64,000 bases of DNA from Streptococcus cristatus AS 1.3089 (GTDB taxonomy: Bacteria > Bacillota > Bacilli > Lactobacillales > Streptococcaceae): positions 1,652,213 to 1,716,212 of the forward strand of contig NC_021175.1 in assembly GCF_000385925.1 (NCBI RefSeq), read 5' to 3'. Positions 43,040 through 53,322 of this stretch are shown here, piece after piece. Every line of letters starts with the position of its first letter. The stretch's first letter is position 1. Below the pieces are notes generated by a model. That model was not told the DNA's origin. It saw only the letters and a list, made by a program, of their open reading frames with translations, and searched no databases. Position numbers and translations under genes: made by a program.

Positions 43040-45052
43040 TTAAGCTTTCACTTCAATAATCGCATCGCCTTTGGCTACTGCACCTGTCGCAACTGGCGTT
43101 ACAGAAGCGTAGTCAGGTGTATTGGTCACGATGATCATGGTTGTATCATCCAGACCAGCTGCTGCGATTTTAGCTGAATCAAAAGTTCCAATAATATCAC
43201 CAGCCTTTACTTTAGAGCCTTGAGAAACTTTTTGATCAAAGCCTTCGCCATTCATAGACACTGTGTCAATACCAACGTGGATAAGGATTTCAGCACCATT
43301 AGCTGTCTTCAAACCATAGGCATGGCCTGTCGCAAAAGCGATCGTCACTTCTGCATCAGCTGGGGCGTAAACAACACCTTCAGTTGGCTTGATCGCAATC
43401 CCTTGTCCCATCGCACCACTTGCAAAGACAGGGTCATTGACATCAGCCAAAGCCACAGCCTGACCAACGATAGGAGCAACAATAGTTTCATCTTGAAGAG
43501 CTGCTGGAACATTGCCAGTTGTTTCTTCTTCGACTAATTTTTCAGTTTCAGCTTTTTCTTCAGCAGTTTCTTCGTCTTTATATCCGAACATATAAGTCAG
43601 AGCAAAACTCAAACCAGTTGTCAGAACGACCATAAAGATATATTGCATCAATTGACCATTCAGGTAAAGGAGTGTACCTGGAATAATTGTGATACCGAAA
43701 CTTGTACCTGCAAGCCCCATAATAGAAGCTAACCAACCACCAACAGCACCAGCACCCAGTCCAATTACAAACGGTTTAACAAAGCGCAAGTTAACACCGA
43801 AGATAGCTGGCTCAGTAATACCCAATCCTGCAGAAAGTGCTGCTGGGAATGCAAGAGCCTTGAGTTTTTTAGATTTTGTCTTCACAGCTACAGCCAAAGT
43901 CGCACCAGCTTGAGCTGTCATAGCAGCAGTGATAATCGCATTAAATGGATCTTTCCCAGTTTGAGATACCAATTGAGATTCCAGTAAGTTGAAGATGTGA
44001 TGAACACCAGTTACGACAATCAGTTGATGAACTGCACCGATAATCAAACCAGCAAGACCAAACGGAAGGCTAAGAAGGAACTCTGTACCATTCAAAACAT
44101 ATGACTCAACAATGTGGAAGACTGGACCAATCACAAAGAGTCCCAAAATAGACATTACAAGGAAAGTAAGGAATGGAACAAGAAGAAGGTCCAAGACATC
44201 TGGAATTTTCTTGTGTAGCCATTTTTCAAATTTCGCACCAAACAAACCTACAAAGAAGGCAGGAAGCACAGAGTTTTGGTAGCCAACTACTGGAATAAAA
44301 CCAAAGAAGTAAATTGGATGAGCTTTTGTTGCTGTAACTTCGCTAGTGAATTTCAAACTTCCAAGAACATCCATATTAGCAATTTTGTCTAAAATATCCT
44401 TAGAAGGATCAACAGCAAATTTAGTAGCCTGACCAGCTACATCCCAAGCATTTGGAAGTGCTGAGTTAACCATCATTAGACCAAGAACCAAACCAATGAT
44501 TGGGTTCCCGCCAAAGACTCTAAAAGCTGACCAGCAAATCAAAGCTGGGAAGAAAGCGAAGGCTGTATCAGTTAATACTACTGTATAAGTGTAGAAGTCA
44601 GTCGATTTGAAAGCATCCGCTGTGGTACCAAATAAAGATAAAACTTGATCCTGAGCAATTGCTCCGCGAACTCCCATGAAAAGACCTGTCGCAACAATAG
44701 CTGGAAGAATTGGTACAAATACGTCACCGAAAGTACGGATGGCACGTTGGAACCAGTTCCCTTGCTTAGCAGCTTCAGCTTTCATGTCATCTTTTGATGA
44801 AGTTGGTAAACCAAGTGCTACAACCTCGTCATAAATCTTATTAACCGTACCAGTACCAAAAATGATTTGATATTGACCTGAGTTAAAGAAAGCTCCCTGA
44901 ACTTTTTCTAGGTTCTCGACAGTATTTTTGTCGATTTTACCTTCATCTTTAACCATCACGCGCAAGCGAGTCGCACAGTGGGCTACACTGTTGACATTCT
45001 CACGTCCGCCAAGAGCTTCGATGACCTTTTTTGCAATTTCAGTATTAGTCAT
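43040..45052 (-). CDS. scrA: PTS sucrose-specific EIIBCA
   Basis: About 670 aa. EIIB (1-90) with phosphocysteine in VAHCATRLRV; EIIC membrane domain (about 110-480) with GITEPAIFG; EIIA (about 520-670) with the His in ILIHVGIDTVSMNG. It imports and phosphorylates sucrose. The start is the ATG at 45052 with AAGGAG upstream; an in-frame TTG two codons earlier is less likely. Divergent from scrB over a 180-bp control region. Confidence 0.95.
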   Translation of the reverse strand: MTNTEIAKKVIEALGGRENVNSVAHCATRLRVMVKDEGKIDKNTVENLEKVQGAFFNSGQYQIIFGTGTVNKIYDEVVALGLPTSSKDDMKAEAAKQGNWFQRAIRTFGDVFVPILPAIVATGLFMGVRGAIAQDQVLSLFGTTADAFKSTDFYTYTVVLTDTAFAFFPALICWSAFRVFGGNPIIGLVLGLMMVNSALPNAWDVAGQATKFAVDPSKDILDKIANMDVLGSLKFTSEVTATKAHPIYFFGFIPVVGYQNSVLPAFFVGLFGAKFEKWLHKKIPDVLDLLLVPFLTFLVMSILGLFVIGPVFHIVESYVLNGTEFLLSLPFGLAGLIIGAVHQLIVVTGVHHIFNLLESQLVSQTGKDPFNAIITAAMTAQAGATLAVAVKTKSKKLKALAFPAALSAGLGITEPAIFGVNLRFVKPFVIGLGAGAVGGWLASIMGLAGTSFGITIIPGTLLYLNGQLMQYIFMVVLTTGLSFALTYMFGYKDEETAEEKAETEKLVEEETTGNVPAALQDETIVAPIVGQAVALADVNDPVFASGAMGQGIAIKPTEGVVYAPADAEVTIAFATGHAYGLKTANGAEILIHVGIDTVSMNGEGFDQKVSQGSKVKAGDIIGTFDSAKIAAAGLDDTTMIIVTNTPDYASVTPVATGAVAKGDAIIEVKA

Positions 45053-45248
45053 TTGCAAAAATCTCCTTATAGATATTTTTAACTTTTTGAAAGCGATTTT
45101 ATCACCTTTACGAATATTATTTTACCATGATTCAAAAATATGTCAAGCGTTTTGCAGAAATTTTGATTTTTCGCTGTTAAAGGTTGATTTTTAAGCAGGA
45201 AACGTTTACTATAGTAATAAGAAATAATATGATTTGGAGGACAAAAGA
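45053..45248. promoter_or_regulatory. scrA-scrB divergent control region with operator-like sites
   Basis: Three LacI/CcpA-type palindromic sites are visible: TGAAAGCGATTTTA (about 45088), TCAAGCGTTTTGC (about 45146) and GGAAACGTTTACT (about 45198). A TATAGT -10 for scrB overlaps the last one. ScrR (46684) and CcpA are the likely binders. Confidence 0.65.
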
Positions 45249-46703
45249 TTGGCTTGGACGACTGAAAAACGCTACAAACGTTATGAAGACTGGACTCAGG
45301 AAGAGATGCAGCAGATCAAAGAAAACATGGCTAAATCTCCTTGGCGGGCCAGCTATCACGTGGAGCCTCAAACTGGTCTGCTCAACGACCCCAATGGCTT
45401 TTCTTACTTTGACGGCAAGTGGGTGGTGTTTTATCAAAACTTTCCTTTCGGAGCAGCTCACGGTCTCAAGTGCTGGGTTCAGATGGAAAGCGATGACTTA
45501 GTCCACTTCACCGAAACTGGTCTTCGAGTGCTGCCAGATACTGCTCTGGACAGCCACGGCGCCTACTCTGGCTCTGCCATGCAGTTTGATGACAAGCTCT
45601 TTCTCTTCTATACTGGTAATGTCCGTGATGAGAATTGGGTGCGTCACCCTTATCAAATCGGTGCCCTATTAGATAAAGCAGGCAATCTTGAAAAAATTGA
45701 CAAGGTCTTGATTGAGCAGCCTGCTGAAGCGACCGACCACTTCCGCGATCCACAGATTTTCAACTACAAAGGGCAATTCTATGCCATTGTCGGCGGGCAA
45801 AATCTGGATAAGCAAGGCTATGTCAAGCTTTACAAGGCTGTTGATAACGACTATACCAACTGGGAAGTCGTCGGTGATTTAGACTTCTCCAATGACAAGA
45901 CAGCCTATATGATGGAGTGTCCTAATCTAGTCTTTATCAACAACCAACCAGTTCTGCTTTATTGCCCTCAAGGTTTGTCTAAGGACATGTTGGACTATGA
46001 CAACATTTATCCAAATATGTATAAAATAGGTCAATCGTTTGACACAAGCAAAGCTGCTATGATTGATCCTAGCCCTATCCAAAATCTGGACTACGGCTTC
46101 GACTGCTACGCCACCCAAGCCTTTAACGCACCTGATGGCCGTGCACTGGCTGTCAGCTGGCTAGGCTTGCCTGATGTGGAATACCCTTCTGACCGCTTCG
46201 ACCATCAGGGGACCTTCTCCCTCGTCAAGGAATTGACCCTAAAAGACGGCAAGCTCTACCAATACCCAGTCCCAGCAATCAAGGACTTGCGAGTAGAGGC
46301 TCAGCCTTTCGCTGCTTTGGCAGAAAGCAAGAACAGCTACGAACTAGAGCTGAATCTCGCTGCGGACACTGAGCATGAAATCGTCCTCTTTGCAGACAAG
46401 GATGGCAAGGGCCTACGCATCAACTTTGACCTCAAGGCAGGGCAAGTGACGGTTGACCGTAGTCAGGCGGGCGAGCCATTCGCACTGGACTTTGGAAGCA
46501 TTCGAAGCTGTAACATTAACAAACAAGCTACAAATGCTAGTATATTTATAGATAAATCAATTTTTGAAATTTTCATCAATAAAGGAGAGAAAGTATTTTC
46601 CGGTCGTGTCTTCCCGAGAGAAGACCAGACAGGCATTGCCATTACCAAGGGCAAGCCAACCGGTACTTACTATGAATTAGATTATGGTCGCAAAGCTAAC
46701 TGA
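45249..46703 (+). CDS. scrB: Sucrose-6-phosphate hydrolase
   Basis: 484 aa, GH32. The nucleophile motif is LLNDPNGFSYFDGKW, the RDP motif DHFRDPQIF and the EC motif MMECPNLVF. It splits sucrose-6-phosphate to glucose-6-phosphate and fructose. I choose the TTG at 45249 (reading AWTTEKRYKR) since GGAGG lies 8 bases before; an upstream TTG at 45234 would put the RBS inside the gene. Overlaps scrR by 20 bp. Confidence 0.95.
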   Translation: MAWTTEKRYKRYEDWTQEEMQQIKENMAKSPWRASYHVEPQTGLLNDPNGFSYFDGKWVVFYQNFPFGAAHGLKCWVQMESDDLVHFTETGLRVLPDTALDSHGAYSGSAMQFDDKLFLFYTGNVRDENWVRHPYQIGALLDKAGNLEKIDKVLIEQPAEATDHFRDPQIFNYKGQFYAIVGGQNLDKQGYVKLYKAVDNDYTNWEVVGDLDFSNDKTAYMMECPNLVFINNQPVLLYCPQGLSKDMLDYDNIYPNMYKIGQSFDTSKAAMIDPSPIQNLDYGFDCYATQAFNAPDGRALAVSWLGLPDVEYPSDRFDHQGTFSLVKELTLKDGKLYQYPVPAIKDLRVEAQPFAALAESKNSYELELNLAADTEHEIVLFADKDGKGLRINFDLKAGQVTVDRSQAGEPFALDFGSIRSCNINKQATNASIFIDKSIFEIFINKGEKVFSGRVFPREDQTGIAITKGKPTGTYYELDYGRKAN

Positions 46704-47649
46704 TGTAGCAAAACTAGCAGGAGTCAGCCCCACAACTGTTTCCCGCGTCATCAACAGAAAAGGCTACTTGTCTGACAAAACGATTTCTAAAGTTGAAGCA
46801 GCCATGCGAGAGTTGGCCTACAAGCCCAACAATCTGGCGCGTAGCCTCCAAGGAAAATCAGCCAAGCTGATCGGACTCATTTTCCCCAATATCAGCAATG
46901 TCTTTTATGCAGAATTGATTGGCAAGCTAGAGCACGAGCTCTTTAAACAAGGCTATAAAACCATCATCTGCAATAGCGAGCATGACTCGGACAAGGAGCG
47001 TGAATACCTTGAGATGCTGGAAGCCAATCAGGTGGACGGCATCATTTCTGGTAGCCACAATCTAGGAATCGAGGACTACAATCGCGTAACCGCTCCTATC
47101 ATTGCCTTTGACCGCAATCTTTCGCCAGATATCCCTGTTGTTTCCTCAGACAACTATGGCGGCGGGGTGCTGGCTGCTCAGACCTTGGTCAAGGCTGGCG
47201 CTCAAAACATCATTATGATTACTGGTAATGACAATTCCAACTCGCCGACCGGCCTGCGCCATGCTGGCTTCGCCTCTGTTCTACCAGACGCTCCTATTAT
47301 CAATGTATCTAGCGACTTTTCTCCAGTCCGAAAGGAAATGGAAATCAAGCACATTTTGACCCACAAGAAGCCAGATGCTATCTTCGCATCAGATGATTTG
47401 ACAGCCATTTTAGTCATGAAGGTCGCTCAGGAGTTAGGCATCCAGATTCCTGAAGATTTAAAAATCATCGGCTACGACGGCACCTACTTTGTGGAGAACT
47501 ATTATCCTCAACTAGCGACTATTAAACAGCCACTGAAAGAGATTGCCAAACTTCTGGTCGATTTACTGCTACAAAAAATTGACAAGCAAGAAGTCACAAC
47601 GACTGGCTACTTCCTGCCAGTGAACCTCTTGCCAGGCAAAAGTGTGTAA
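46684..47649 (+). CDS. scrR: LacI-family sucrose operon repressor
   Basis: 321 aa. Helix-turn-helix LTDVAKLAGVSPTTVSRVIN at the N terminus with the hinge NLARSLQGK; periplasmic-binding-like effector domain (about 60-320) with IGLIFPNISNVFYAEL. Overlaps the end of scrB, so they are co-transcribed. It is expected to bind the sites between scrA and scrB. Confidence 0.94.
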   Translation: MVAKLTDVAKLAGVSPTTVSRVINRKGYLSDKTISKVEAAMRELAYKPNNLARSLQGKSAKLIGLIFPNISNVFYAELIGKLEHELFKQGYKTIICNSEHDSDKEREYLEMLEANQVDGIISGSHNLGIEDYNRVTAPIIAFDRNLSPDIPVVSSDNYGGGVLAAQTLVKAGAQNIIMITGNDNSNSPTGLRHAGFASVLPDAPIINVSSDFSPVRKEMEIKHILTHKKPDAIFASDDLTAILVMKVAQELGIQIPEDLKIIGYDGTYFVENYYPQLATIKQPLKEIAKLLVDLLLQKIDKQEVTTTGYFLPVNLLPGKSV

Positions 47650-47680
47650 TTTTCATTCAACCCCTACTAAATAAGAAAAT

Positions 47681-47716
47681 GGAGTTTGGGACAAAAAGAT
47701 TTCAATTTTTAAAAAT
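47681..47716. repeat. R2 repeat, left part (interrupted by IS30)
   Basis: GGAGTTTGGGACAAAAAGAT onward up to TTTTTAAAAATC matches the reverse complement of 59975-60015. The rest of the same R2 continues at 48766 after the IS. Confidence 0.8.
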
Positions 47717-48768
47717 CCCAATTTGTAAAATTAAGCTAGACAGAAAAAGCCATCTATGTTAGGCTCAGATAAACACCACATTTGTCTGAAAGGAACTAAC
47801 ATAAATGACCTATACTCATCTTACCACAAACGAGCTTGTAATGATAGAGGCTTACTATCAAGAAAACATAAAAGTTTCAGATATTGTGACTTCACTTGGC
47901 AGATCAAAACAGACAATCTACAATGTCATCAACTATCTGAAAGAGGGGCACTCTGCTTATGATTACTATAACCGATATAAAATCAATAAGAAACGCTGTG
48001 GCAGGAATAAAACCAGTCTTACGCAATCAGAAAAAGATTTCATCCAAACTCATTTAGAAAAAAATTGGAGCCTTGATGTCATTAAAGGAACTTATCCAGA
48101 TAGGGTTTCTTGTTCTATGAGAACTCTCTATCGACTAGCAGACCGTGGTATTCTAAAGAAAGAGGATCTCCCTTGGAAAGGCAAAAGAAAACCAATGGTC
48201 ATAGCGAAAAACGAGGAAAACAAGCATTGCGCAGAGATTTACGTGAGAGAGCAGACAGTTATCCTAATTTTAAGACGGAATTCGGTCATCTAGAAGGGGA
48301 TACAATTGTGGGAGAAAAACACAAAAGTGCAGTCATTACCTTAGTAGAACGCCTCTCAAAAGCCATCATCACACTGAAAACCAATGGACGCAAAGCAAGT
48401 GATATTGAGGCCTCCATCAATCAATGGTTGTCTCAAGTTCCCAGTCATCTCTTTAAGTCGATAACGTTTGATTGTGGGAAAGAATTTTCTAATTGGAAAT
48501 CTATTTCGAATGCACATGACATTGATATTTTCTTTGCGGATCCAGGATGTCCTGGTCAACGAGGTCTCAATGAACATTCTAATGGCTTATTAAGACGAAA
48601 TGGATTACCGAAACAAATGGATTTTACTAATATTTCTCAAAATTATTTATCAGCTATAGCTGATAAAAGAAATATAATTCCTAGGAAATCATTGAATTAT
48701 CAATCACCCTACCAAGTTTTTCTGAGTTACTTGAAAAGTCTAGCTTAATTTGACAATTTAGGAATTTT
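47714..48768 (+). mobile_element. IS30-family insertion sequence, about 1.05 kb
   Basis: Terminal inverted repeats of about 26-28 bp: left CCCAATTTGTAAAATTAAGC (about 47717-47736), right (minus strand) TCCTAAATTGTCAAATTAAG. It is inserted in an R2 repeat; the uninterrupted R2 at 59856-60015 shows the pre-insertion sequence. Encodes one frameshifted transposase. Confidence 0.85.
47805..48748 (+). pseudogene. IS30 transposase, frameshifted
   Basis: The N-terminal frame (47805-48293) carries the helix-turn-helix LTTNELVMIEAYYQENIKVS and CGRNKTSLTQSE. Around 48185-48200 the homology moves to the -1 frame (NGHSEKRGKQALRRD on), which contains the catalytic triad: Asp in HLEGDTIVG, Asp in TFDCGKEFSNW, Glu in GLNEHSNGLLRR, ending at 48748. 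No canonical slippery heptamer lies in phase at the junction, so I take it as a one-base deletion. Confidence 0.8.
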
Positions 48769-48889
48769 AATTATTAAGCCCTTCAAATCTATAATTAAAT
48801 GCGAAAAGCGAACAAAGCAGAATTCTGATTACCAGAAAACTAGTTTTGTTCGCTTTTTATATTTGAGGTCGGACTTTTGTCCTAGCCTC
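48766..48889. repeat. R2 repeat, right part
   Basis: AATTATTAAGCCCTTCAAAT through an AGCGAACAAA ... TTTTGTTCGCT hairpin to GAGGTCGGACTTTTGTCC. It is the reverse complement of 59862-59975, so R2 is inverted relative to the adjacent R1 when the two loci are compared. Confidence 0.8.
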
Positions 48890-49038
48890 TCAATTGTCTT
48901 TGGATTGTCGAGCAAGACGCAGTGGTTGAGTGGGCTCTACTACGCTGATTTCATCAGCTTTTACAACCCTACTCAACTGTGCGGAGGTGGGACGACGAAA
49001 TCGAATTCTAACGAATTAGCGATTTCTGTCCCACTCTC
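48865..49038 (+). repeat. R1 repeat, copy 3
   Basis: Same element as at 32752; it ends about 70 bp before the pullulanase stop codon. Confidence 0.85.
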
Positions 49039-49106
49039 ATTTTTATCTATCATGGCTGAGAAATATGGATTGCTACAACTGCTAGAGGAGAGTATTCTCT
49101 TCTATT

Positions 49107-52100
49107 TTATTGCTTCTTTCTAAAAGCGAGCAAGCCAGCAAAGAAGGCAAGAAAACCACCTAAAAGTGCAAGCAGAGAAGTTTCTGTGCCAGTTTTCGGC
49201 AAGACTTTTTCTGTCGAAGCAGTCTCACTAGGACTTACTTTGTCCTGCTGTGGCTCTGCGGCAAGTGGTTTTTGACTCTCTAACGATGGAGATGTAGTTG
49301 TAGATGGAACTTGAACAAGCTTATTCGACAAGCTAGGACTAGGGCTTTGTTCTTTTTGAAGCTCCTTAACGCTGCCTTGAGACGGATTTTGCTGGATATC
49401 TTTACTTGCATCTTGAGGTTTTTCTTCTTGAGCTGGACTCGCCTTTTTAATCCGCAAAATTGTAGCTGTTAGCGGAGCTAGAGTCAAGCCATTGCTGTTT
49501 CTGGTGACACCTGCTGGATTTGAAATAGCAGAAACTCCTGCGGTATTGCCATCAGCCACAACCTCTGCACCTGCTAGATGCTTGTAGGTTTCACCAAAGT
49601 TGAAGTTTCGCTCCTTTTTATCCGCATTGACAAAGACTGCATAAATATCTCCATTCGAAGCAACCACTTGATAGCCGAGAACAAGGTCTTCTTTCTCAAC
49701 ACCATCCTTGCCAGGCTGGGTGATGAGAGTCACATTTTGATCCACTTCATCTTTGGAACTGCGAGTGAAGGCGTCCGTTGATTTCCGCAGACTAATCAAG
49801 CCCTTCATATAAGCACGGCTCTTGGCATTTTCAGGGAATTTCTCCGAATCAGTCGCCTTGGTCCAGTCAAAATGATTGACCGCGTCGCTTGAATCATAAG
49901 AATCATGAATGAAATACGGGTATTCAAACGGCGTGCCGTCCTCATTGGTCAACAAATGCGCTTTGTTTGGAACCTTGTCTTCGGAAACAGGATATTTATA
50001 GGCAGGATCGCGGAATTGCTTGGTCCGGCCGTATTCTTGACCAGAGTGGATAAATGGTGTCCCTTGCGAAGTCAGCATCATCAGATTTCCTAGGCGCAGG
50101 CGGCGATGAATCTCTTGATTATTGGCAGTCACTGCCGGATCTTTCTTGATCGACTGGGCAATGATATCAAAGAGGGTCAGATTATCATGAGCTGCGATGT
50201 ATTGAATCACATCCCCTGGGCTATCCGCCTCAAAATTGGTTGGTTGTGCCTTGATATTCTTGAAGACATCTTCTACATTGCGTTTACCACCAGTGATAAA
50301 GGCTGGCGTTCCCTCATTTGGATAACCCGATTTCAAGGTGTTGCGAATGTCATCTGAGAAGACAGCCACCGTGTCTGTTGACTTCATCCAAGTCTGATCA
50401 GCAGGCTGGACTGCTTTATTTTCATCACCTGCATAAGTCTTCCAGCCCTCACCCAGCATAATGAGATTTGGATTGAGCTTTCTAGCTTCTTCAAAGGCTT
50501 TTTGGATGGACTCAGCATCGTGATCCCCCATCATATCAAAGCGGAAACCATCTACCTTGTACTGCTCTGTCAAGTACTTGATCGAATCCACCAAGATCCG
50601 TCTGCTCATATAGTGAGTAGTACCCAAGCGACCGCCACCAAAGCTGGTTCTCGGTGTACCATCCGCATCCATAAAGTGGTAGTAATTCGGCTCCAAATCT
50701 TCAAAGATAGAGGTCTTGGCTGTGTGATTATAGACCACGTCCATGATAACGCCCATGCCACGCTTATGAATTTCGTTGACAAGATTTTTAAATTCCTCAA
50801 TGCGCTTGGCTGGATCTGTCGGCGCGCTGGAGTACATACCTGTCAGCGAGAAGTAGTTTTGCGGGTCATACCCCCAGTTGTAATTGCTGTTGCTGGAAGC
50901 GTACTTGTCCATGCGCTCAGCATTTTTCAGCTCATTGACAAAGTAATAGCTCAGAACTGGCAAGAGCTGAACGTGGGTCACTCCCAAGTCTTTCAAATAA
51001 TCCAATTTCTCAATGAAAGCTGAGAAGGTCCCAAATTGAGATTTTAAATCCTTTGAAATAGCTGGATCTGAAGTGAAATCACGAACGTGCGCCTCATAAA
51101 TCAAGGCATCTTCCCGCTTCTTGAAGTTTGGAATATTAGCATAGGTTAAGTCTTTCGGTCCATATTCACTTGGATCTACAAAGGCCGCCTTAGCAATCTT
51201 GTAAGCATCCCCCTTGTCCGCATCTTCACTGTTCCAAGCGGCTAAAGACTTGGCATAGGGATCCAGCACAAGGACTTTTTTGCCGCCACGGCTAATTTCA
51301 TAATGATAGAAATATCCACGATAGTCAGAAAGACCTAGCCCGCTCTCAGGCGTCAAGCTGCTAGTCCATGTACCAGACTCACCCTTCTGCATAGCTATGC
51401 GCCCAAGAACCTTGTTCTGATCTTCCTTGTCATAGACCACCAAATCGACTTGGTCCGCACTTGGTGACCAGAAGGTTAAGTCCACTTGTTTGCCCGCCTG
51501 AGAAACACGCGCGCCCAAATCACCATCATACTTGTAAAGACTATCCTTCAGCTGCCAGTTCATGCTAGTTTTAAATTGGTCATTGCCATATTTGATAAGG
51601 TAAGGTGACTGAGCTTGGTTAAAATCACCGATTAACTTTGCGCTTTTATTCTTAGAATCCAGAACCACATCTTTAACAGTGACTTCTCCACCATCTTTGT
51701 TGGTAATTTTTAGGTTTTTCAGAATATCTTCTTTTTTAGCGTTTTCCAAGGTAGAGAAAGTCGCCTCAATCTCTGTCAGGCTAACATGCTGGGCTCCTGT
51801 CATGCGGATATCATTGACAAAGTAAGGGTTGGTATAAACCGTTGGATCCGCATCACGCAAGAAAATCTGGCTAGTTTTACCCAAATTTGCGAAATTATAA
51901 TCCTGTTTTTGAATCTTCACATCATCTCCTGACTTGCTTTCATCTAAAAGCAGGAAACCAACCATCTTTGCAGCCTCTTTCAGAGGAACATCTACGTAGC
52001 GACCGTATTTCCCAGTCTTTTCAAAGTCCACGCCATCAGGCCAATTTTGACCTGGATGTTGCACATCTCCCCAGAGCCAGAGGGATTTCTTATCATACTG

Positions 52101-52931
52101 ACCATCTGTACGATAATAATTGATCCGAAGCATTCCTTCTTTCAAGGGCTCGGATGTATGAGGATTGTAGTCTTTGTCAAACCAAACTTCATTCATCTGA
52201 GGACTCAGTAGCTCAACTGTCTTGTCTCCCGTAATGTTTTGACCTGCCGTATTGTTGATTAAGAGACTAACCTTGCTTCTTTTCTCTGCCATCTTGACAT
52301 CAAGGTAATAGCCATAATCATCTTTTTTAGCCGTCGCAAAACTAGTCGCACCAGTCGGCCAACCTCCCTTTTGACCAGAAGGCGTTTCAACATCATCCCA
52401 AGTCCATAAACCTAAGCTATCCAGATTCTCGGATGGTAGATTTTTGAAATGGAAACGCATATGGCCATCTGCGATAGCATTCTTTGGCGATGTCTCCGAC
52501 TGACTAGTTGATGCTGGCTTTTCTTTCTCGTCAGATGCAGCTGTTTCCTTTGCTTCTTTCCCAGCTGCTTCTGGAGTCGCACTAGAGTCTGCCCCCTCTG
52601 TCGGTTGGGCAGTTTGACTTACTACTGCTTCAGGCTGGGCGCTTTTCTCGATCTCTCCTTTTTGTTCGCTTTCTTTTTGCGCGGAACGATCCACTTCCTC
52701 AGCTTTTACTTCATCTGCTGGCTTAGGCAAAACTTCTGAATTAGTAACTGATACTGCTTCCGTTGCTGGGCTAGTCGTAGCCTTTGTCTCATCCGCTTTG
52801 GCTAACTGGGCACCTCCAAAGAGGAAGCCAGATGCAATAACTACAGATGCTACTCCGACTTTTAAGCGACGAATCCCAAAATAATGACGCTTTTCACTGC
52901 TCCGAGACTGTAGATGATAGTTTCTTTTCAT
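49107..52931 (-). CDS. pulA: Cell-wall-anchored type I pullulanase
   Basis: 1274 aa. YSIRK-like signal (KRHYFGIRRLKVGVASVVIA), a Glu/Ser/Thr-rich linker, two CBM41-like starch-binding modules (about 155-260 and 265-370, each with RxHY/RINYYR and LWxWxDV patterns), N1/CBM48 domains, and a GH13 catalytic domain with the pullulanase marker YNWGYDPQNYF, DVVYNHT, GFRFDMMGD (nucleophile Asp), LGEGW (acid Glu) and AAHDNLT. The sorting signal LPKTG begins at about 1244, with a hydrophobic tail and FRKKQ. Degrades alpha-1,6-branched glucans at the surface. A catabolite site overlaps its transcription start. Confidence 0.95.
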   Translation of the reverse strand: MKRNYHLQSRSSEKRHYFGIRRLKVGVASVVIASGFLFGGAQLAKADETKATTSPATEAVSVTNSEVLPKPADEVKAEEVDRSAQKESEQKGEIEKSAQPEAVVSQTAQPTEGADSSATPEAAGKEAKETAASDEKEKPASTSQSETSPKNAIADGHMRFHFKNLPSENLDSLGLWTWDDVETPSGQKGGWPTGATSFATAKKDDYGYYLDVKMAEKRSKVSLLINNTAGQNITGDKTVELLSPQMNEVWFDKDYNPHTSEPLKEGMLRINYYRTDGQYDKKSLWLWGDVQHPGQNWPDGVDFEKTGKYGRYVDVPLKEAAKMVGFLLLDESKSGDDVKIQKQDYNFANLGKTSQIFLRDADPTVYTNPYFVNDIRMTGAQHVSLTEIEATFSTLENAKKEDILKNLKITNKDGGEVTVKDVVLDSKNKSAKLIGDFNQAQSPYLIKYGNDQFKTSMNWQLKDSLYKYDGDLGARVSQAGKQVDLTFWSPSADQVDLVVYDKEDQNKVLGRIAMQKGESGTWTSSLTPESGLGLSDYRGYFYHYEISRGGKKVLVLDPYAKSLAAWNSEDADKGDAYKIAKAAFVDPSEYGPKDLTYANIPNFKKREDALIYEAHVRDFTSDPAISKDLKSQFGTFSAFIEKLDYLKDLGVTHVQLLPVLSYYFVNELKNAERMDKYASSNSNYNWGYDPQNYFSLTGMYSSAPTDPAKRIEEFKNLVNEIHKRGMGVIMDVVYNHTAKTSIFEDLEPNYYHFMDADGTPRTSFGGGRLGTTHYMSRRILVDSIKYLTEQYKVDGFRFDMMGDHDAESIQKAFEEARKLNPNLIMLGEGWKTYAGDENKAVQPADQTWMKSTDTVAVFSDDIRNTLKSGYPNEGTPAFITGGKRNVEDVFKNIKAQPTNFEADSPGDVIQYIAAHDNLTLFDIIAQSIKKDPAVTANNQEIHRRLRLGNLMMLTSQGTPFIHSGQEYGRTKQFRDPAYKYPVSEDKVPNKAHLLTNEDGTPFEYPYFIHDSYDSSDAVNHFDWTKATDSEKFPENAKSRAYMKGLISLRKSTDAFTRSSKDEVDQNVTLITQPGKDGVEKEDLVLGYQVVASNGDIYAVFVNADKKERNFNFGETYKHLAGAEVVADGNTAGVSAISNPAGVTRNSNGLTLAPLTATILRIKKASPAQEEKPQDASKDIQQNPSQGSVKELQKEQSPSPSLSNKLVQVPSTTTSPSLESQKPLAAEPQQDKVSPSETASTEKVLPKTGTETSLLALLGGFLAFFAGLLAFRKKQ

Positions 52932-52971
52932 AAATAAAAAACTCCTTTATTTTTCCTATAGAAAATACGTA

Positions 52972-53020
52972 TGCAAACGTTTTCTGTATTTATTATACAG
53001 ATTATCTATCGAAATGTAAA
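52972..53020 (-). promoter_or_regulatory. Pullulanase promoter with overlapping cre site
   Basis: On the minus strand TTTACA (53015-53020), 17 bp, TATAAT (52992-52997); a cre-like TGCAAACGTTTTCT (plus strand, 52972-52985) covers the expected transcription start, so CcpA would block initiation. Confidence 0.8.
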
Positions 53021-53322
53021 GGTTTTCACAGATCATTTTTTATTCCAAAGCTTTATGTATGATTTCAGATTAGTTTCATACGAAATTCACCAGCTCTCTC
53101 TTTGTTGCTTAAGATAATGAAACTAAATATTTCTTTAGACTCATCAAAAAAAAGCTTTTCTTTCATAAAGCTTTTCTTTTAAAGTTTTTTAATGTAGTTC
53201 AACCCCTGATTACTTTTTGGTGTTAGATTCACTACCGCTTTCCTTAGGTATCTCCTGCATTCAATAGCACTGTCTGTTCTTTTAGAAAGATAAGGTTTTC
53301 CCAAACTTTAAAGAAAATCAAA
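53021..53322. other. Gap upstream of pullulanase
   Basis: AT-rich; contains a direct repeat AAAGCTTTTCTTT at about 53150-53180. No gene recognised. Confidence 0.4.

Noticed and set aside
48180..48210. Programmed -1 frameshift in the IS30 transposase
   Set aside because: No slippery heptamer in the correct phase, and IS30 transposases are normally one ORF; a one-base deletion is simpler.
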